The notes beneath the pieces are model-generated. The model did not search any database, was not told the DNA's origin, and saw nothing but the letters and a program-made list of their open reading frames with translations. A stretch of 34,551 nucleotides of DNA from Candidatus Zhuqueibacterota bacterium (GTDB lineage Bacteria; Zhuqueibacterota; Zhuqueibacteria; Zhuqueibacterales; Zhuqueibacteraceae), in assembly GCA_022616415.1 (NCBI GenBank), contig JAKEEU010000046.1, positions 1 through 34,551 on the forward strand, in the 5' to 3' direction. This document shows positions 1 through 7,001 of this stretch, piece after piece. The position numbers and the translations under genes are program-made. Numbering within the stretch: the stretch's first letter is position 1; the number at the start of each line of letters is the position of its first letter.

Positions 1-1
1 C

Positions 2-61
2 GTCGAAACCCGTATGCTCGAGCTCGGAATAAACGTGGCGAAAAGTGTTACCCCCAAATGA
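2..61 (+). CDS. C-terminal end of an unidentified upstream gene (partial)
   Basis: An open frame enters from the left edge and ends at TGA 59-61, giving a tail reading VETRMLELGINVAKSVTPK. Codon choice (CGT, CTC, GAG, GCG) resembles the genes downstream, and the stop is followed directly by a hairpin. Nineteen residues are too few to name a family. Pyruvate:ferredoxin oxidoreductase genes often precede this kind of dihydroorotate dehydrogenase-like gene, but nothing in the tail proves that here. Confidence 0.4.
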   Translation, partial: VETRMLELGINVAKSVTPK

Positions 62-84
62 CGATTTTTTGCGAAAAATCATTT
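56..84 (+). terminator. Hairpin overlapping the upstream stop codon, possible terminator
   Basis: AAATGA (56-61) plus TTTTT (65-69) pair with AAAAATCATTT (74-84), leaving a three-base bulge and a short loop. The stem starts at the stop codon of the preceding gene. No clear T-run follows on the plus strand, so termination is a guess from position. Confidence 0.3.
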
Positions 85-92
85 GACAATTA

Positions 93-149
93 CACGTAAG
101 ATGTGATGCGTAAATTACGTTTTACGCATTACGTGTTACGTTTTAATTT
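93..149. repeat. Opposed heptamer array, TTACGNN type
   Basis: The sequence divides exactly into 7-base units. The left arm has CACGTAA, GATGTGA and TGCGTAA (93-113). One spacer base (114) follows. The right arm has TTACGTT, TTACGCA, TTACGTG, TTACGTT and a degenerate TTAATTT (115-149). The arms are reverse complements of one consensus (NNCGTAA versus TTACGNN), so the region can fold back. It ends 11 bases before the ATG at 161 and abuts its AAGGA ribosome-binding site. The same unit type recurs at 32831-32897. Confidence 0.75.
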
Positions 150-160
150 AAGGAAAAAAC

Positions 161-889
161 ATGGATCTCACCACGACCTATCTCGGCAGAAAATTGAAAA
201 ATCCGCTCGTAGCTTCGGCCTCGCCGCTGTCGCGGAGCATTGATAACATTCGCCGCCTCGAAGATGCCGGCGCCGATGCGCTCGAGCTGAATCTTTATTA
301 CATCCCGACTGATCCGGCGCTTTCGAGCGACGATATCGAACGGATGTATTTGAACACCCTCAAAGCGGTGAAGGCCAGCGTCAACATTCCGGTGGCGCTC
401 AAGCTCAGTCCGTTTTTCAGCGCGATGGCGAATATGGCCAAACAATTCGACGCTGCCGGCGCCGATGCGCTCGTGCTGTTCAATCGTTTCTATCAACCCG
501 ATATCGATCTGGAAAATCTCGAAGTCGTGCCCAACGTCATCCTGAGCACACCGCAAGCCATGCGCCTGCCACTGCGCTGGATCGCGATTTTGTATGGAAA
601 GATCAAGGCCGATTTGGCCGCGACCAGCGGCATTTACACTGCCTCGGATGTTTTAAAAATGCTCATGGCCGGCGCCAATGTCACGATGATGGCTTCCGCG
701 CTGTTGCGCCATGGCGTTCGGCATATCAGCAAGGTGATCGAAGAAATGATCGTATGGATGGAAGCGCACGAGTATGAATCGGTGGAAATGATGCAAGGCA
801 GCATGAGCCAAAAAGCGGTGGCCGAGCCGGCCGCGTTCGAGCGGGCGAATTATATCAAAGCGTTGCACAGCTTTCAGAGCGTTTATTAA
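161..889 (+). CDS. Dihydroorotate dehydrogenase-like protein, internally deleted
   Basis: The 242-residue product starts [26 protein letters not shown], typical of the FMN-dependent dihydroorotate dehydrogenase-like family often found beside pyruvate:ferredoxin oxidoreductase. The C-terminal half ([49 protein letters not shown]) is also characteristic. From what I know of the family, full-length members have about 330 residues. Here [10 protein letters not shown] runs straight into [14 protein letters not shown], so a central block of roughly 90 residues, including part of the TIM barrel, appears to be missing in frame. Loss of FMN or substrate binding is likely. The start has AAGGA about seven bases upstream. 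Alternatively this could be a genuinely short family variant or an assembly collapse at a repeat. Confidence 0.8.
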   Translation: MDLTTTYLGRKLKNPLVASASPLSRSIDNIRRLEDAGADALELNLYYIPTDPALSSDDIERMYLNTLKAVKASVNIPVALKLSPFFSAMANMAKQFDAAGADALVLFNRFYQPDIDLENLEVVPNVILSTPQAMRLPLRWIAILYGKIKADLAATSGIYTASDVLKMLMAGANVTMMASALLRHGVRHISKVIEEMIVWMEAHEYESVEMMQGSMSQKAVAEPAAFERANYIKALHSFQSVY

Positions 890-1417
890 GTTCATCTATT
901 TTGACCAATGTTAACTTGACAATGTTATGTTGGCTTGTACAAAAGCAAAGACAGAAAAATAGATGACAGAAAAATGAAGTTTGACTGCGCCCGTAGGGTG
1001 TCATCAAAACAATGCACACCGTACGGCAACAAGCAGACCATAAACATTTTTCTGTCCTTTTTCTGTCCTTCATTTTTTTGGTCTGTTGAACATTTTTATG
1101 GTTTACTGTCCAAAATAAACTGAAAATCAAAAGCAATTTGACGAGGTCTGAGAATTATATCCACCCAGCGCTTTTCCACCTACCGGCCGTCTCGCAAAAT
1201 TCCCATTCATAAGAATCGCCAGCAGCTCTTTCGCATGAATGAGAATTCTTGCTCCAGCTTGTATTACCCTTGAATGGATCCCGCTTGTCGCATCCTTTTG
1301 TTTTATTAGCGTTTAGAACAATAGCTTCAAACCACTTTTACACCTTATTTAACGGCATACTCTTTGAGAGAAGTATTTTAAAACCGTTTTATCAAATTGG
1401 AAAACTCGAGGTAGCAA
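890..1417. other. Long intergenic region without a convincing gene
   Basis: This 528-base gap separates the dehydrogenase-like gene from ccmE. It opens with a near-tandem repeat, TTGACCAATGTTAAC then TTGACAATGTTATG (901-929). The second copy supplies a TTGACA box (916-921) with TACAAA 16 bases further on, a weak promoter candidate. A nested hairpin occupies 950-1067. The short open frames across it lack a ribosome-binding site and are largely the translated palindrome. I see nothing recognisable in 1140-1400 except AT-rich sequence. ccmE has a GAGGT box just before its ATG. Confidence 0.5.
950..1067. repeat. 118-bp nested imperfect palindrome
   Basis: GACAGAAAAA (950-959) is complementary to TTTTTCTGTC (1058-1067). 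GACAGAAAAATG (965-976) is perfectly complementary to CATTTTTCTGTC (1045-1056). An inner stem pairs GGTGT (997-1001) with ACACC (1016-1020), extended by CGTA (992-995) with TACG (1022-1025) across one mismatch. The three stems nest in order, so the whole block can fold as one long hairpin. It could be a small non-autonomous mobile element, an RNA structure or both. No flanking target duplication was recognised. Confidence 0.6.
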
Positions 1418-1822
1418 ATGAATAGACGCTTAAAACTCTACTTAGCCATCGCAACGGTCCTGGTTGCGGTCGCGCTTCTTATTGGCACCGGCATGCAGGA
1501 AACGATGGTTTACTCCGTTACGGCGAAGGAATTGTTGGCGAACCCGGCAAAGTTCGAGGGACGCGGCGTGCGCCTCGAAGGAAAAGTCGTGACGGGAAGC
1601 TTGATCAAGCATCACGCCACGTCGCATGAATTTGGCCTCACCGCCGATGATGAATTCTTGCGCGTCAGCTACCAGGGAATTCTTCCGGACACTTTCAGAG
1701 AGAATCACGATGTGGTGTTGGAGGGAGAATATCACGGCAACGGCGTTTTCACCGCGCGGCATATTTTCACCAAGTGCGCTTCAAAGTATGAAGCCGTGCC
1801 GGAACATGAGGCAAAGACTTAA
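1418..1822 (+). CDS. ccmE: Cytochrome c maturation heme chaperone CcmE, CxxxY variant
   Basis: The 134-residue protein has one N-terminal membrane anchor (about residues 6-24) and the small beta-barrel domain of CcmE (YSVTAKELLANPAKFEGRGVRLEG and the later VVLEGEYHGNGVFTARHIFTKC). CcmE carries heme on the periplasmic side for delivery to the CcmF ligase. The usual family attaches heme through the His of HxxxY. Here the motif reads C120-A-S-K-Y124, so Cys replaces His. A CxxxY CcmE is known from archaea and some bacteria such as Desulfovibrio, where it goes with absence of CcmH; no ccmH follows ccmF here. GAGGT precedes the ATG. It sits immediately upstream of ccmF in a cluster dense with c-type cytochromes. 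Confidence 0.9.
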   Translation: MNRRLKLYLAIATVLVAVALLIGTGMQETMVYSVTAKELLANPAKFEGRGVRLEGKVVTGSLIKHHATSHEFGLTADDEFLRVSYQGILPDTFRENHDVVLEGEYHGNGVFTARHIFTKCASKYEAVPEHEAKT

Positions 1823-1841
1823 AAGAATGCAAGATTATTAT

Positions 1842-1881
1842 GGCAAAATGATGAAAAACTATTTTGCCACAATCATTTTGC
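1842..1881 (+). promoter_or_regulatory. Two mutually exclusive hairpins between ccmE and ccmF
   Basis: GGCAAAAT (1842-1849) pairs with ATTTTGCC (1861-1868). The overlapping GCAAAATGAT (1843-1852) pairs perfectly with ATCATTTTGC (1872-1881). The two stems share the left arm and cannot form together. Such an arrangement could tune read-through or RNA stability between ccmE and ccmF. The stems are AT-rich and no ligand-binding fold is recognisable. Confidence 0.4.
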
Positions 1882-1944
1882 TTTAAAGCATTTATTGCTG
1901 AATATGTTTTATTGAACGCTTCGACGCAGTAGGAGGAAACAAAA

Positions 1945-3978
1945 ATGCCCGAACTTGGAAATTGGTTGCTCTGGCTCGCCGGTTTGACGACCGCCTATAG
2001 TCTCATCAGTTTAATCTCCGGTATCCGCCGCAACAAAGAGGGCGCCGCGCTCATTGCGAGCGGCCACAATGCGGCGCTCGCGTCAGGGATCCTGTTGACG
2101 CTGGCTGCGGGATTACTCTTTTACAATTTAGCGATCTCGAATTTTCGCGTTGAATACGTGGCCAGTTACACGAGCCGCGAGCTGCCGCTGTTCTATAAGC
2201 TCAGCGCCTTTTGGGGCGGGCAGCAAGGCTCGTTGCTCTTGTGGGCGTGGCTGCTCGCGCTTTTCACGATGGCGGTGCTGCTCATATACCGGCGAAAAAA
2301 TTTGCCGGCGCTGCCGCACGTCACCGCGATTTTGATGGGGATTTTGCTTTTCTTCAATGCGCTGTTGTTATTCGTGGCGCCGCCATTCGAGCTGCTGCAT
2401 CGTGTGCCGATGAATGGCAACGGCTTGAACCCGCTCTTGCAACACCCGGCAATGGCAGCACATCCGCCGTTGCTTTATCTGGGCTACGTCGGCATGGCCG
2501 TGCCGCTGGCGTTTGCGCTCGGCGCTTTACTCTCCGGCCATCGCGATGACACGTGGGTAAAAAACGTGCGCCGCTGGACGCTGGTACCGTGGTTCTTTTT
2601 GACGATGGGCATCATGCTCGGCGCGCGCTGGGCGTACGTCGAGCTGGGTTGGGGCGGCTACTGGGCGTGGGATCCGGTTGAAAACGCCTCGCTCATGCCC
2701 TGGCTCACCGGCACCGCCTTTCTGCACAGCATCATGATTCAAGAGAAAAAAGGCATGCTGAAAATTTGGAACATGGTGCTGATCATTTTAACGTTCGAGT
2801 TGTGCATCTTCGGAACATTCATCACGCGCAGCGGCATCATTTCGTCGGTTCATGCTTTTGCGCAGTCCGGCATCGGCCCGATGTTCGGCGTGTTTCTCGC
2901 CACCAGCACGGCGTTTTGCGTGTGGGCCTTGGTGCGGCGCCTTCCGGATTTGCGCGCGAAAAACCAGCTCGAGTCAATGGTCTCGCGCGAATCGACGTTT
3001 CTCATGAATAATTTGATCCTGCTCGGCGCGACGTTCGCGGTTTTTTGGGGAACGATTTTCCCGTTGATTTCCGAAGCGGTGCGCGGCGTCAAAATCACCG
3101 TCGGCGCGCCGTTCTTCAACCAGGTCAACGTGCCGATTGGAATCGCGCTGCTGGCGTTGACCGGCATCGGCCCGGTGCTGGCCTGGCGGCGCAGCTCGCC
3201 GGAGAATTTGCGCAAACAGTTTGCCGGCCCGTTGCTCGCAACTTTGGTTGGAATGATTTTGCTGTGGGTTTTGGGCGTTCGGCATTTTTATGCTTTTATC
3301 ACTTTCATTTTTTCAATCTTCGTCACCGCCACGATTGTGCAGGAATTTTATCGCGGCGTGCGCGCGCGCCGGCAAAGTCACCAGGAAAATTGGCTGACGG
3401 CATTGGCCAGATTGCTGGCGCGCAATCAACGGCGTTACGGCGGCTATGTGGTGCATTTCGGCATCGTGCTGATCTTTGTCGGTATCGCCGGCACGGCCTT
3501 CACCACCCATCTGGAAGCGACCGTGAGCGCCGGCGAGTCCTTTGCCATCGACCATTACCAGGTTAGATTCGATCGCATTCACTTCGGGAACGATGCCGCC
3601 AAGCAGTGGATGGCGACAGAAGTCAGCGTCTGGAATGAAGGGAAGATGGTTAAAAGCCTGCGCCCGGAGAAACGTCTCTACCTGACGCACGAGCAGCCAA
3701 CCACGGAAGTGGCGCTTCACTCCTCTTGGCGCGACGATCTTTATCTCGTGCTCGCCGGATATGACGAGGAAAAGCAAGAAGCGACGTTTTCGGCTTATGT
3801 CAATCCGTTGGTGGTTTGGCTGTGGATCGGCGGCTGGGTTATGGCCATCGGAACGTTCTTCGCCATGTTGCCGTTGACGCCGGAGAGCAAACAATTTAAA
3901 ACCTCTCAGGTCAAGAAAGCGCCTCGCCGTTCGCCTCGCGTTGAGAAACGCAAGAGATCGGTTGCTGCCATGGTATAG
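1945..3978 (+). CDS. ccmF: Cytochrome c heme lyase CcmF
   Basis: The 677-residue polytopic membrane protein contains the tryptophan-rich WWD signature WGGYWAWDPVENASLMPW at about residues 236-253 and the upstream LNPLLQHPAMAAHPPLLYLGY segment, both diagnostic of the CcmF/NrfE/CycK family. CcmF ligates heme from CcmE to CXXCH motifs of exported apocytochromes. A large soluble loop near residues 520-600 precedes a last transmembrane helix (VWLWIGGWVMAIGTFFAMLPL), followed by a basic tail. Length is normal for the family. A strong AGGAGG box lies about eight bases before the ATG. No ccmA, ccmB, ccmC or ccmH is in the window, so the rest of the system must be elsewhere or be dispensable. Confidence 0.95.
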   Translation: MPELGNWLLWLAGLTTAYSLISLISGIRRNKEGAALIASGHNAALASGILLTLAAGLLFYNLAISNFRVEYVASYTSRELPLFYKLSAFWGGQQGSLLLWAWLLALFTMAVLLIYRRKNLPALPHVTAILMGILLFFNALLLFVAPPFELLHRVPMNGNGLNPLLQHPAMAAHPPLLYLGYVGMAVPLAFALGALLSGHRDDTWVKNVRRWTLVPWFFLTMGIMLGARWAYVELGWGGYWAWDPVENASLMPWLTGTAFLHSIMIQEKKGMLKIWNMVLIILTFELCIFGTFITRSGIISSVHAFAQSGIGPMFGVFLATSTAFCVWALVRRLPDLRAKNQLESMVSRESTFLMNNLILLGATFAVFWGTIFPLISEAVRGVKITVGAPFFNQVNVPIGIALLALTGIGPVLAWRRSSPENLRKQFAGPLLATLVGMILLWVLGVRHFYAFITFIFSIFVTATIVQEFYRGVRARRQSHQENWLTALARLLARNQRRYGGYVVHFGIVLIFVGIAGTAFTTHLEATVSAGESFAIDHYQVRFDRIHFGNDAAKQWMATEVSVWNEGKMVKSLRPEKRLYLTHEQPTTEVALHSSWRDDLYLVLAGYDEEKQEATFSAYVNPLVVWLWIGGWVMAIGTFFAMLPLTPESKQFKTSQVKKAPRRSPRVEKRKRSVAAMV

Positions 3979-4003
3979 GAACGTTGATTTTGTGCTTGCC
4001 TTT

Positions 4004-4031
4004 TTGAAAACGGATTGTATTTTTTTATAGA
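4004..4031 (+). promoter_or_regulatory. Candidate sigma70-type promoter upstream of the tetraheme cytochrome gene
   Basis: TTGAAA (4004-4009) is followed after 16 bases by TATAGA (4026-4031) in an AT-rich stretch. The predicted transcript would start near 4038, leaving a short leader before the AAGGAGG box and the ATG at 4078. It rests on consensus resemblance only; the regulatory sequences of this lineage are unknown to me. Confidence 0.35.
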
Positions 4032-4077
4032 TTATAAACACCGTGAACTTGGAAACATATTTAAGGAGGAGTAACTC

Positions 4078-4626
4078 ATGAAAACACGAATCGGTTCTGT
4101 TGCATTTGTTGTCACGTTGTGTTTTATTCCGAATTTGATTTTCGCCCAAAGCAAGTTTAAATATGTCGGCGCCAAAGCTTGCATGCCTTGCCACTTGACG
4201 CCCAAGAGCGGCGCGGCTTATAAGATTTGGCAGGGTAACGCGCATTCCAAAGCGTTTGCGACGCTGGCGACTCCCGCTGCTCAAGAAATTGCAAAGAAAA
4301 AGGGCATCGCGGATCCGCAGAAAGATGAAAAATGTATGAAATGCCATGACACGGCGTTCGGCGTTGCCGCGGCGCAATTGGCGCCGACTTTCAAAGCCGG
4401 TGAGGGCGTGGGCTGCGAAGTTTGCCACGGCCCCGGCTCGGAATACAAGGCCATGCAAGTCATGAAAGACATCGACACCGGCAAAATCAAAGGCGAAACC
4501 GTGGGCCTGGTAAAGCCGGATGAAAAGGCCTGCGTGAAATGCCATAACGCTGAAAGCCCGACGTTCAAGGCGTTCAATTTTGCCGAGGCCAGCAAGAAGA
4601 TTGCGCATCCGACGCCGAAGCAGTAA
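4078..4626 (+). CDS. Tetraheme c554-like cytochrome, exported
   Basis: The 182-residue product has a signal peptide (residues 1-23, ending IFAQ) and four CXXCH motifs: CMPCH 35-39, CMKCH 86-90, CEVCH 113-117 and CVKCH 152-156. The pattern of an early CxxCH, then IWQGNAHSKAFATL, then GVGCEVCHGPGSEY resembles the cytochrome c554/perihemic family that shuttles electrons in the periplasm. Its substrate cannot be told from sequence. It is preceded by a very strong AAGGAGG box and follows ccmF with its own possible promoter. No membrane anchor is present, so a soluble periplasmic carrier between the quinol-linked complexes and terminal reductases is the likely role. Confidence 0.88.
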   Translation: MKTRIGSVAFVVTLCFIPNLIFAQSKFKYVGAKACMPCHLTPKSGAAYKIWQGNAHSKAFATLATPAAQEIAKKKGIADPQKDEKCMKCHDTAFGVAAAQLAPTFKAGEGVGCEVCHGPGSEYKAMQVMKDIDTGKIKGETVGLVKPDEKACVKCHNAESPTFKAFNFAEASKKIAHPTPKQ

Positions 4627-4638
4627 GCCACATCACCA

Positions 4639-4776
4639 TACGGACGAGCCTGCCCTGCCAATGCTCTAAGCAGGCTAAGGCCGGAATCTTTTTGTATCCG
4701 GATTTTACGAATCGCCCGGATCAAAGATCCAATGATTTGAATCCGGGCGACTGCGTCCGTAGGATTTGGCAAATCC
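4639..4776. repeat. Multi-stem palindromic element after the tetraheme gene
   Basis: TACGGACG (4639-4646) pairs with CGTCCGTA (4754-4761) and encloses three hairpins: AGCCTGC/GCAGGCT (4647-4653 with 4670-4676), CCGGA/TCCGG (4681-4685 with 4697-4701), and a 13-bp stem with one bulge, CGCCCGGATCAAA with TTTGAATCCGGGCG (4713-4725 with 4736-4749). A further palindrome, GGATTTG/CAAATCC (4762-4776), follows directly. All stems are compatible, giving a closed multi-branch junction. It could be a structured RNA, a REP/BIME-like intergenic repeat or a transcription attenuator. It ends about 75 bases before the next gene. Confidence 0.6.
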
Positions 4777-4852
4777 GTATACCACTAAAAAATTTTTGCT
4801 TTTTGTAAAGACATCACTTGTAACAGCATATTATTTTTTAAGGAAGGAAATT

Positions 4853-6112
4853 GTGAAAGTGCGACGCGGCAGGCAGCAGCATATTAGTGACGCAATTCTG
4901 ATTGTTCTCTTTTTATCGGCCGCACCGAGCTGGGCGCAAATTGGTGACAGTGATTGTCTTTCCTGCCACGGTGACTCGGCGCTCGTGGTCACGGACAGCA
5001 GCGGCGTCGAACGCTCGTTGTTCGTCGACGTGACTAAAATGGAAAACTCGGTGCATGCCGGATTTGAATGCGTCACCTGCCACGCCGATGTCGTGGAAAT
5101 CCCCCAGGCGGAACATCTGGCGCCGGCGGCTTGTGCAACTTGCCATGAAAGCGCTGTGGAGGAGGTTGCAGTAAGTGTGCATGGCAAGAGCCAAGCCACC
5201 GGCGCAGCGTCGCTGGATGCTCCGACCTGCGGCGATTGCCACGGCAGCCACGAAATCCGCGCCACGGCAGATTCACTTTCATCGGTGAATCAGCGCCAGC
5301 TCGCCTTCACCTGCGCGCGCTGCCACGCCAATCCTGCCATCGTGCAGAAATATCATATCCCCATCAAAGATCCGTTCAAAGCCTACAGCCATAGTGTGCA
5401 TGGCCGTTTGACCATAGCGGGAGTGGGCAACGCCGCCACGTGCAGCAGTTGCCACGGCAATCACAAAATATTTGCGTCCAACAACCCGGCTTCACAAGTT
5501 TATCATTTCAACATTCCGCAAACGTGCGGCCAGTGCCACGAAGCCATCACAAAGGAATATAACGATAGTGTGCACGGCGTTGCGGTTGCGCGTGGCTCAC
5601 AGGATTCCCCGATTTGCACCGACTGTCACACCGAGCACGCCATCGAGTCACCAACAGTAGCCACGGCGCCAACTGCCCCGCAGAATGTCGCGGTTGAGAC
5701 TTGTGGCCGCTGCCACGCCTCAACGCGTATCGTCGAGAAATATGGGTTGCGCACCCAACGGCTCTCGACTTTTGAAGATAGTTATCACGGCTTGGCGTTG
5801 CGTTCCGGGCGATTATCCGTGGCCAACTGCGGCAGTTGCCACGGTGTGCACAATATTTTGCCTTCCAGCGATCGCCGCTCGATGATCAACCCGGCTAACT
5901 TGGCGACAACGTGTGGGACTTGCCATCCCAACGCCGGAGAAAATTTCGCTCGCGGGCCGGTGCATATGACGACGGAAGAGAAGGAAGGCAAAACCGTCGC
6001 CGTTATTCGCTTCATTTATATGACGCTCATCGTCGTTGTCATCGGCGGCATGCTCATTCACAATGCCTTGGATTTTGTCAGGAAAAGCAAACATATTTTG
6101 CGGCGTGAGTAA
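4853..6112 (+). CDS. Undecaheme c-type cytochrome with C-terminal membrane anchor
   Basis: I place the start at GTG 4853, which follows AAGGAAGGAAA and gives a proper signal peptide (MKVRRGRQQ, then a hydrophobic core ending SWAQ); an upstream in-frame ATG gives a long non-signal extension. The 419-residue product has eleven CXXCH motifs, starting with CLSCH at 35-39, and SVHG/SCHGNHKI spacing typical of large cytochrome c3/NrfB-like assemblies. A single helix near residues 386-406 (IYMTLIVVVIGGMLIHNALDF) anchors it in the inner membrane; the His in it might contact a heme. The next gene encodes a diheme cytochrome b, so the pair probably forms a quinone-linked complex that sends electrons into a periplasmic heme wire. 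The same two parts are fused in the 925-residue protein downstream. Confidence 0.88.
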   Translation: MKVRRGRQQHISDAILIVLFLSAAPSWAQIGDSDCLSCHGDSALVVTDSSGVERSLFVDVTKMENSVHAGFECVTCHADVVEIPQAEHLAPAACATCHESAVEEVAVSVHGKSQATGAASLDAPTCGDCHGSHEIRATADSLSSVNQRQLAFTCARCHANPAIVQKYHIPIKDPFKAYSHSVHGRLTIAGVGNAATCSSCHGNHKIFASNNPASQVYHFNIPQTCGQCHEAITKEYNDSVHGVAVARGSQDSPICTDCHTEHAIESPTVATAPTAPQNVAVETCGRCHASTRIVEKYGLRTQRLSTFEDSYHGLALRSGRLSVANCGSCHGVHNILPSSDRRSMINPANLATTCGTCHPNAGENFARGPVHMTTEEKEGKTVAVIRFIYMTLIVVVIGGMLIHNALDFVRKSKHILRRE

Positions 6113-6115
6113 AAC

Positions 6116-6257
6116 CTGGATTGCTGGATTGATGGATCAATGGATTTTTGGATAGACGGATCACCGGGTTTTCCAGGAATCCAATACTCCAACAATCCAA
6201 TACTCCAATAATCCATCAATCCAGTAATCCAAAAACCCAGCACTCCAACAATCCATT
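6116..6257. repeat. Opposed octamer array, NNTCCANN type
   Basis: The whole space between the 11-heme gene and the cytochrome b gene is an array with an exact 8-base period. The left arm (6116-6171) has seven units: CTGGATTG twice, ATGGATCA, ATGGATTT, TTGGATAG, ACGGATCA, CCGGGTTT. A 6-base spacer TCCAGG follows. The right arm (6178-6257) has ten units: AATCCAAT, ACTCCAAC, AATCCAAT, ACTCCAAT, AATCCATC, AATCCAGT, AATCCAAA, AACCCAGC, ACTCCAAC, AATCCATT. The arms are inverted relative to each other. The core TCCA is nearly fixed while flanking positions vary. The array stops six bases before the next ATG. Confidence 0.9.
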
Positions 6258-6263
6258 TTGTCT

Positions 6264-7001
6264 ATGAACAACAATCAGCAATACGTTGAGCGCTGGACGC
6301 GCGTCGAGCGTTATCAGCATTGGATTCTCGCCGTCTCGTTCATCATTTTGGTCATCACCGGTTTTGCGCTGAAATACCCCGAAGCCGCATGGGTGCAGCC
6401 GCTGTTGCTTTTGGAAGGACACTTTGCGCTGCGCGGGTGGATTCATCGCATCGCTGCGGTCGTGATGGTGGCCTTGTCATTTTATCATATCGGCTACATG
6501 ATCTTCACGCCGCGCGGACGTTTTTTGCTCAAAGCCCTCGCGCCCAGCCGGCAGGATTGGGGTGATCTCAAAGATAATTTTCGCTTCCTGCTCGGCAAGC
6601 GCACGGCCCCGCCGGACTTCGATCATTTCTCCTACATGGAAAAAGCCGAATACTGGGCGCTGGTGTGGGGCACCGTGGTCATGGCCGTGACCGGATTTCT
6701 GCTGTGGTTTGAAAATATCGCCTTGAAAATTTTCCCGCTGTGGATGATGGAGGTGTTCACCGTCATCCACCTTTACGAAGCCTGGCTGGCGATGCTGGCG
6801 ATTTTCGTCTGGCATTTTTACTACGTGATCTTCAATCCGGAAGTCTATCCGCTTAATAAGAGCATGGTTGACGGCCTGATGTCCGAACATGAGATGGAAA
6901 GAGAGCACGGAAGGGAGTTGGCGCGGTTGCGGGAGAAGGCGGAGGAAGAGTCGGAGGAGATGGCTCAAGTCACGGTGAATGAGGATTCTTACGGCAAATG
7001 A
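6264..7001 (+). CDS. Diheme cytochrome b subunit partnering the 11-heme cytochrome
   Basis: The 245-residue membrane protein has four helices of the cytochrome b561 / formate dehydrogenase gamma-like fold: RYQHWILAVSFIILVITGFAL, WIHRIAAVVMVALSFYHIGYMIF, YWALVWGTVVMAVTGFLLWF and VIHLYEAWLAMLAIFVWHFYYV. Histidines in the first, second and fourth helices are suited to bind two b hemes. The C-terminal tail after VYPLNKSMVDG is charged and helical. Such subunits exchange electrons with menaquinone and an attached periplasmic cytochrome. I take ATG 6264; an in-frame TTG lies two codons earlier. No Shine-Dalgarno box is visible because the 8-base array occupies that position. The stop overlaps the next start (ATGA). 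Confidence 0.85.
   Translation: MNNNQQYVERWTRVERYQHWILAVSFIILVITGFALKYPEAAWVQPLLLLEGHFALRGWIHRIAAVVMVALSFYHIGYMIFTPRGRFLLKALAPSRQDWGDLKDNFRFLLGKRTAPPDFDHFSYMEKAEYWALVWGTVVMAVTGFLLWFENIALKIFPLWMMEVFTVIHLYEAWLAMLAIFVWHFYYVIFNPEVYPLNKSMVDGLMSEHEMEREHGRELARLREKAEEESEEMAQVTVNEDSYGK

Noticed and set aside
93..149. CRISPR array
   Set aside because: Units of 7-8 bases without spacers of constant length, and no cas genes nearby; the same holds for the other arrays.
935..1123. Short open frames on both strands between the dehydrogenase-like gene and ccmE
   Set aside because: They are translations of the nested palindrome, have no ribosome-binding site and show low-complexity composition.
3313..4608. 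431-codon minus-strand frame opposite the end of ccmF and the tetraheme gene
   Set aside because: It covers two strong plus-strand genes and an intergenic region; composition is that of a shadow frame.
6058..6243. Minus-strand frame rich in W/I/G/L/D/Y
   Set aside because: It is the translation of the octamer array; the peptide repeat follows from the 8-base period, with no start signal.
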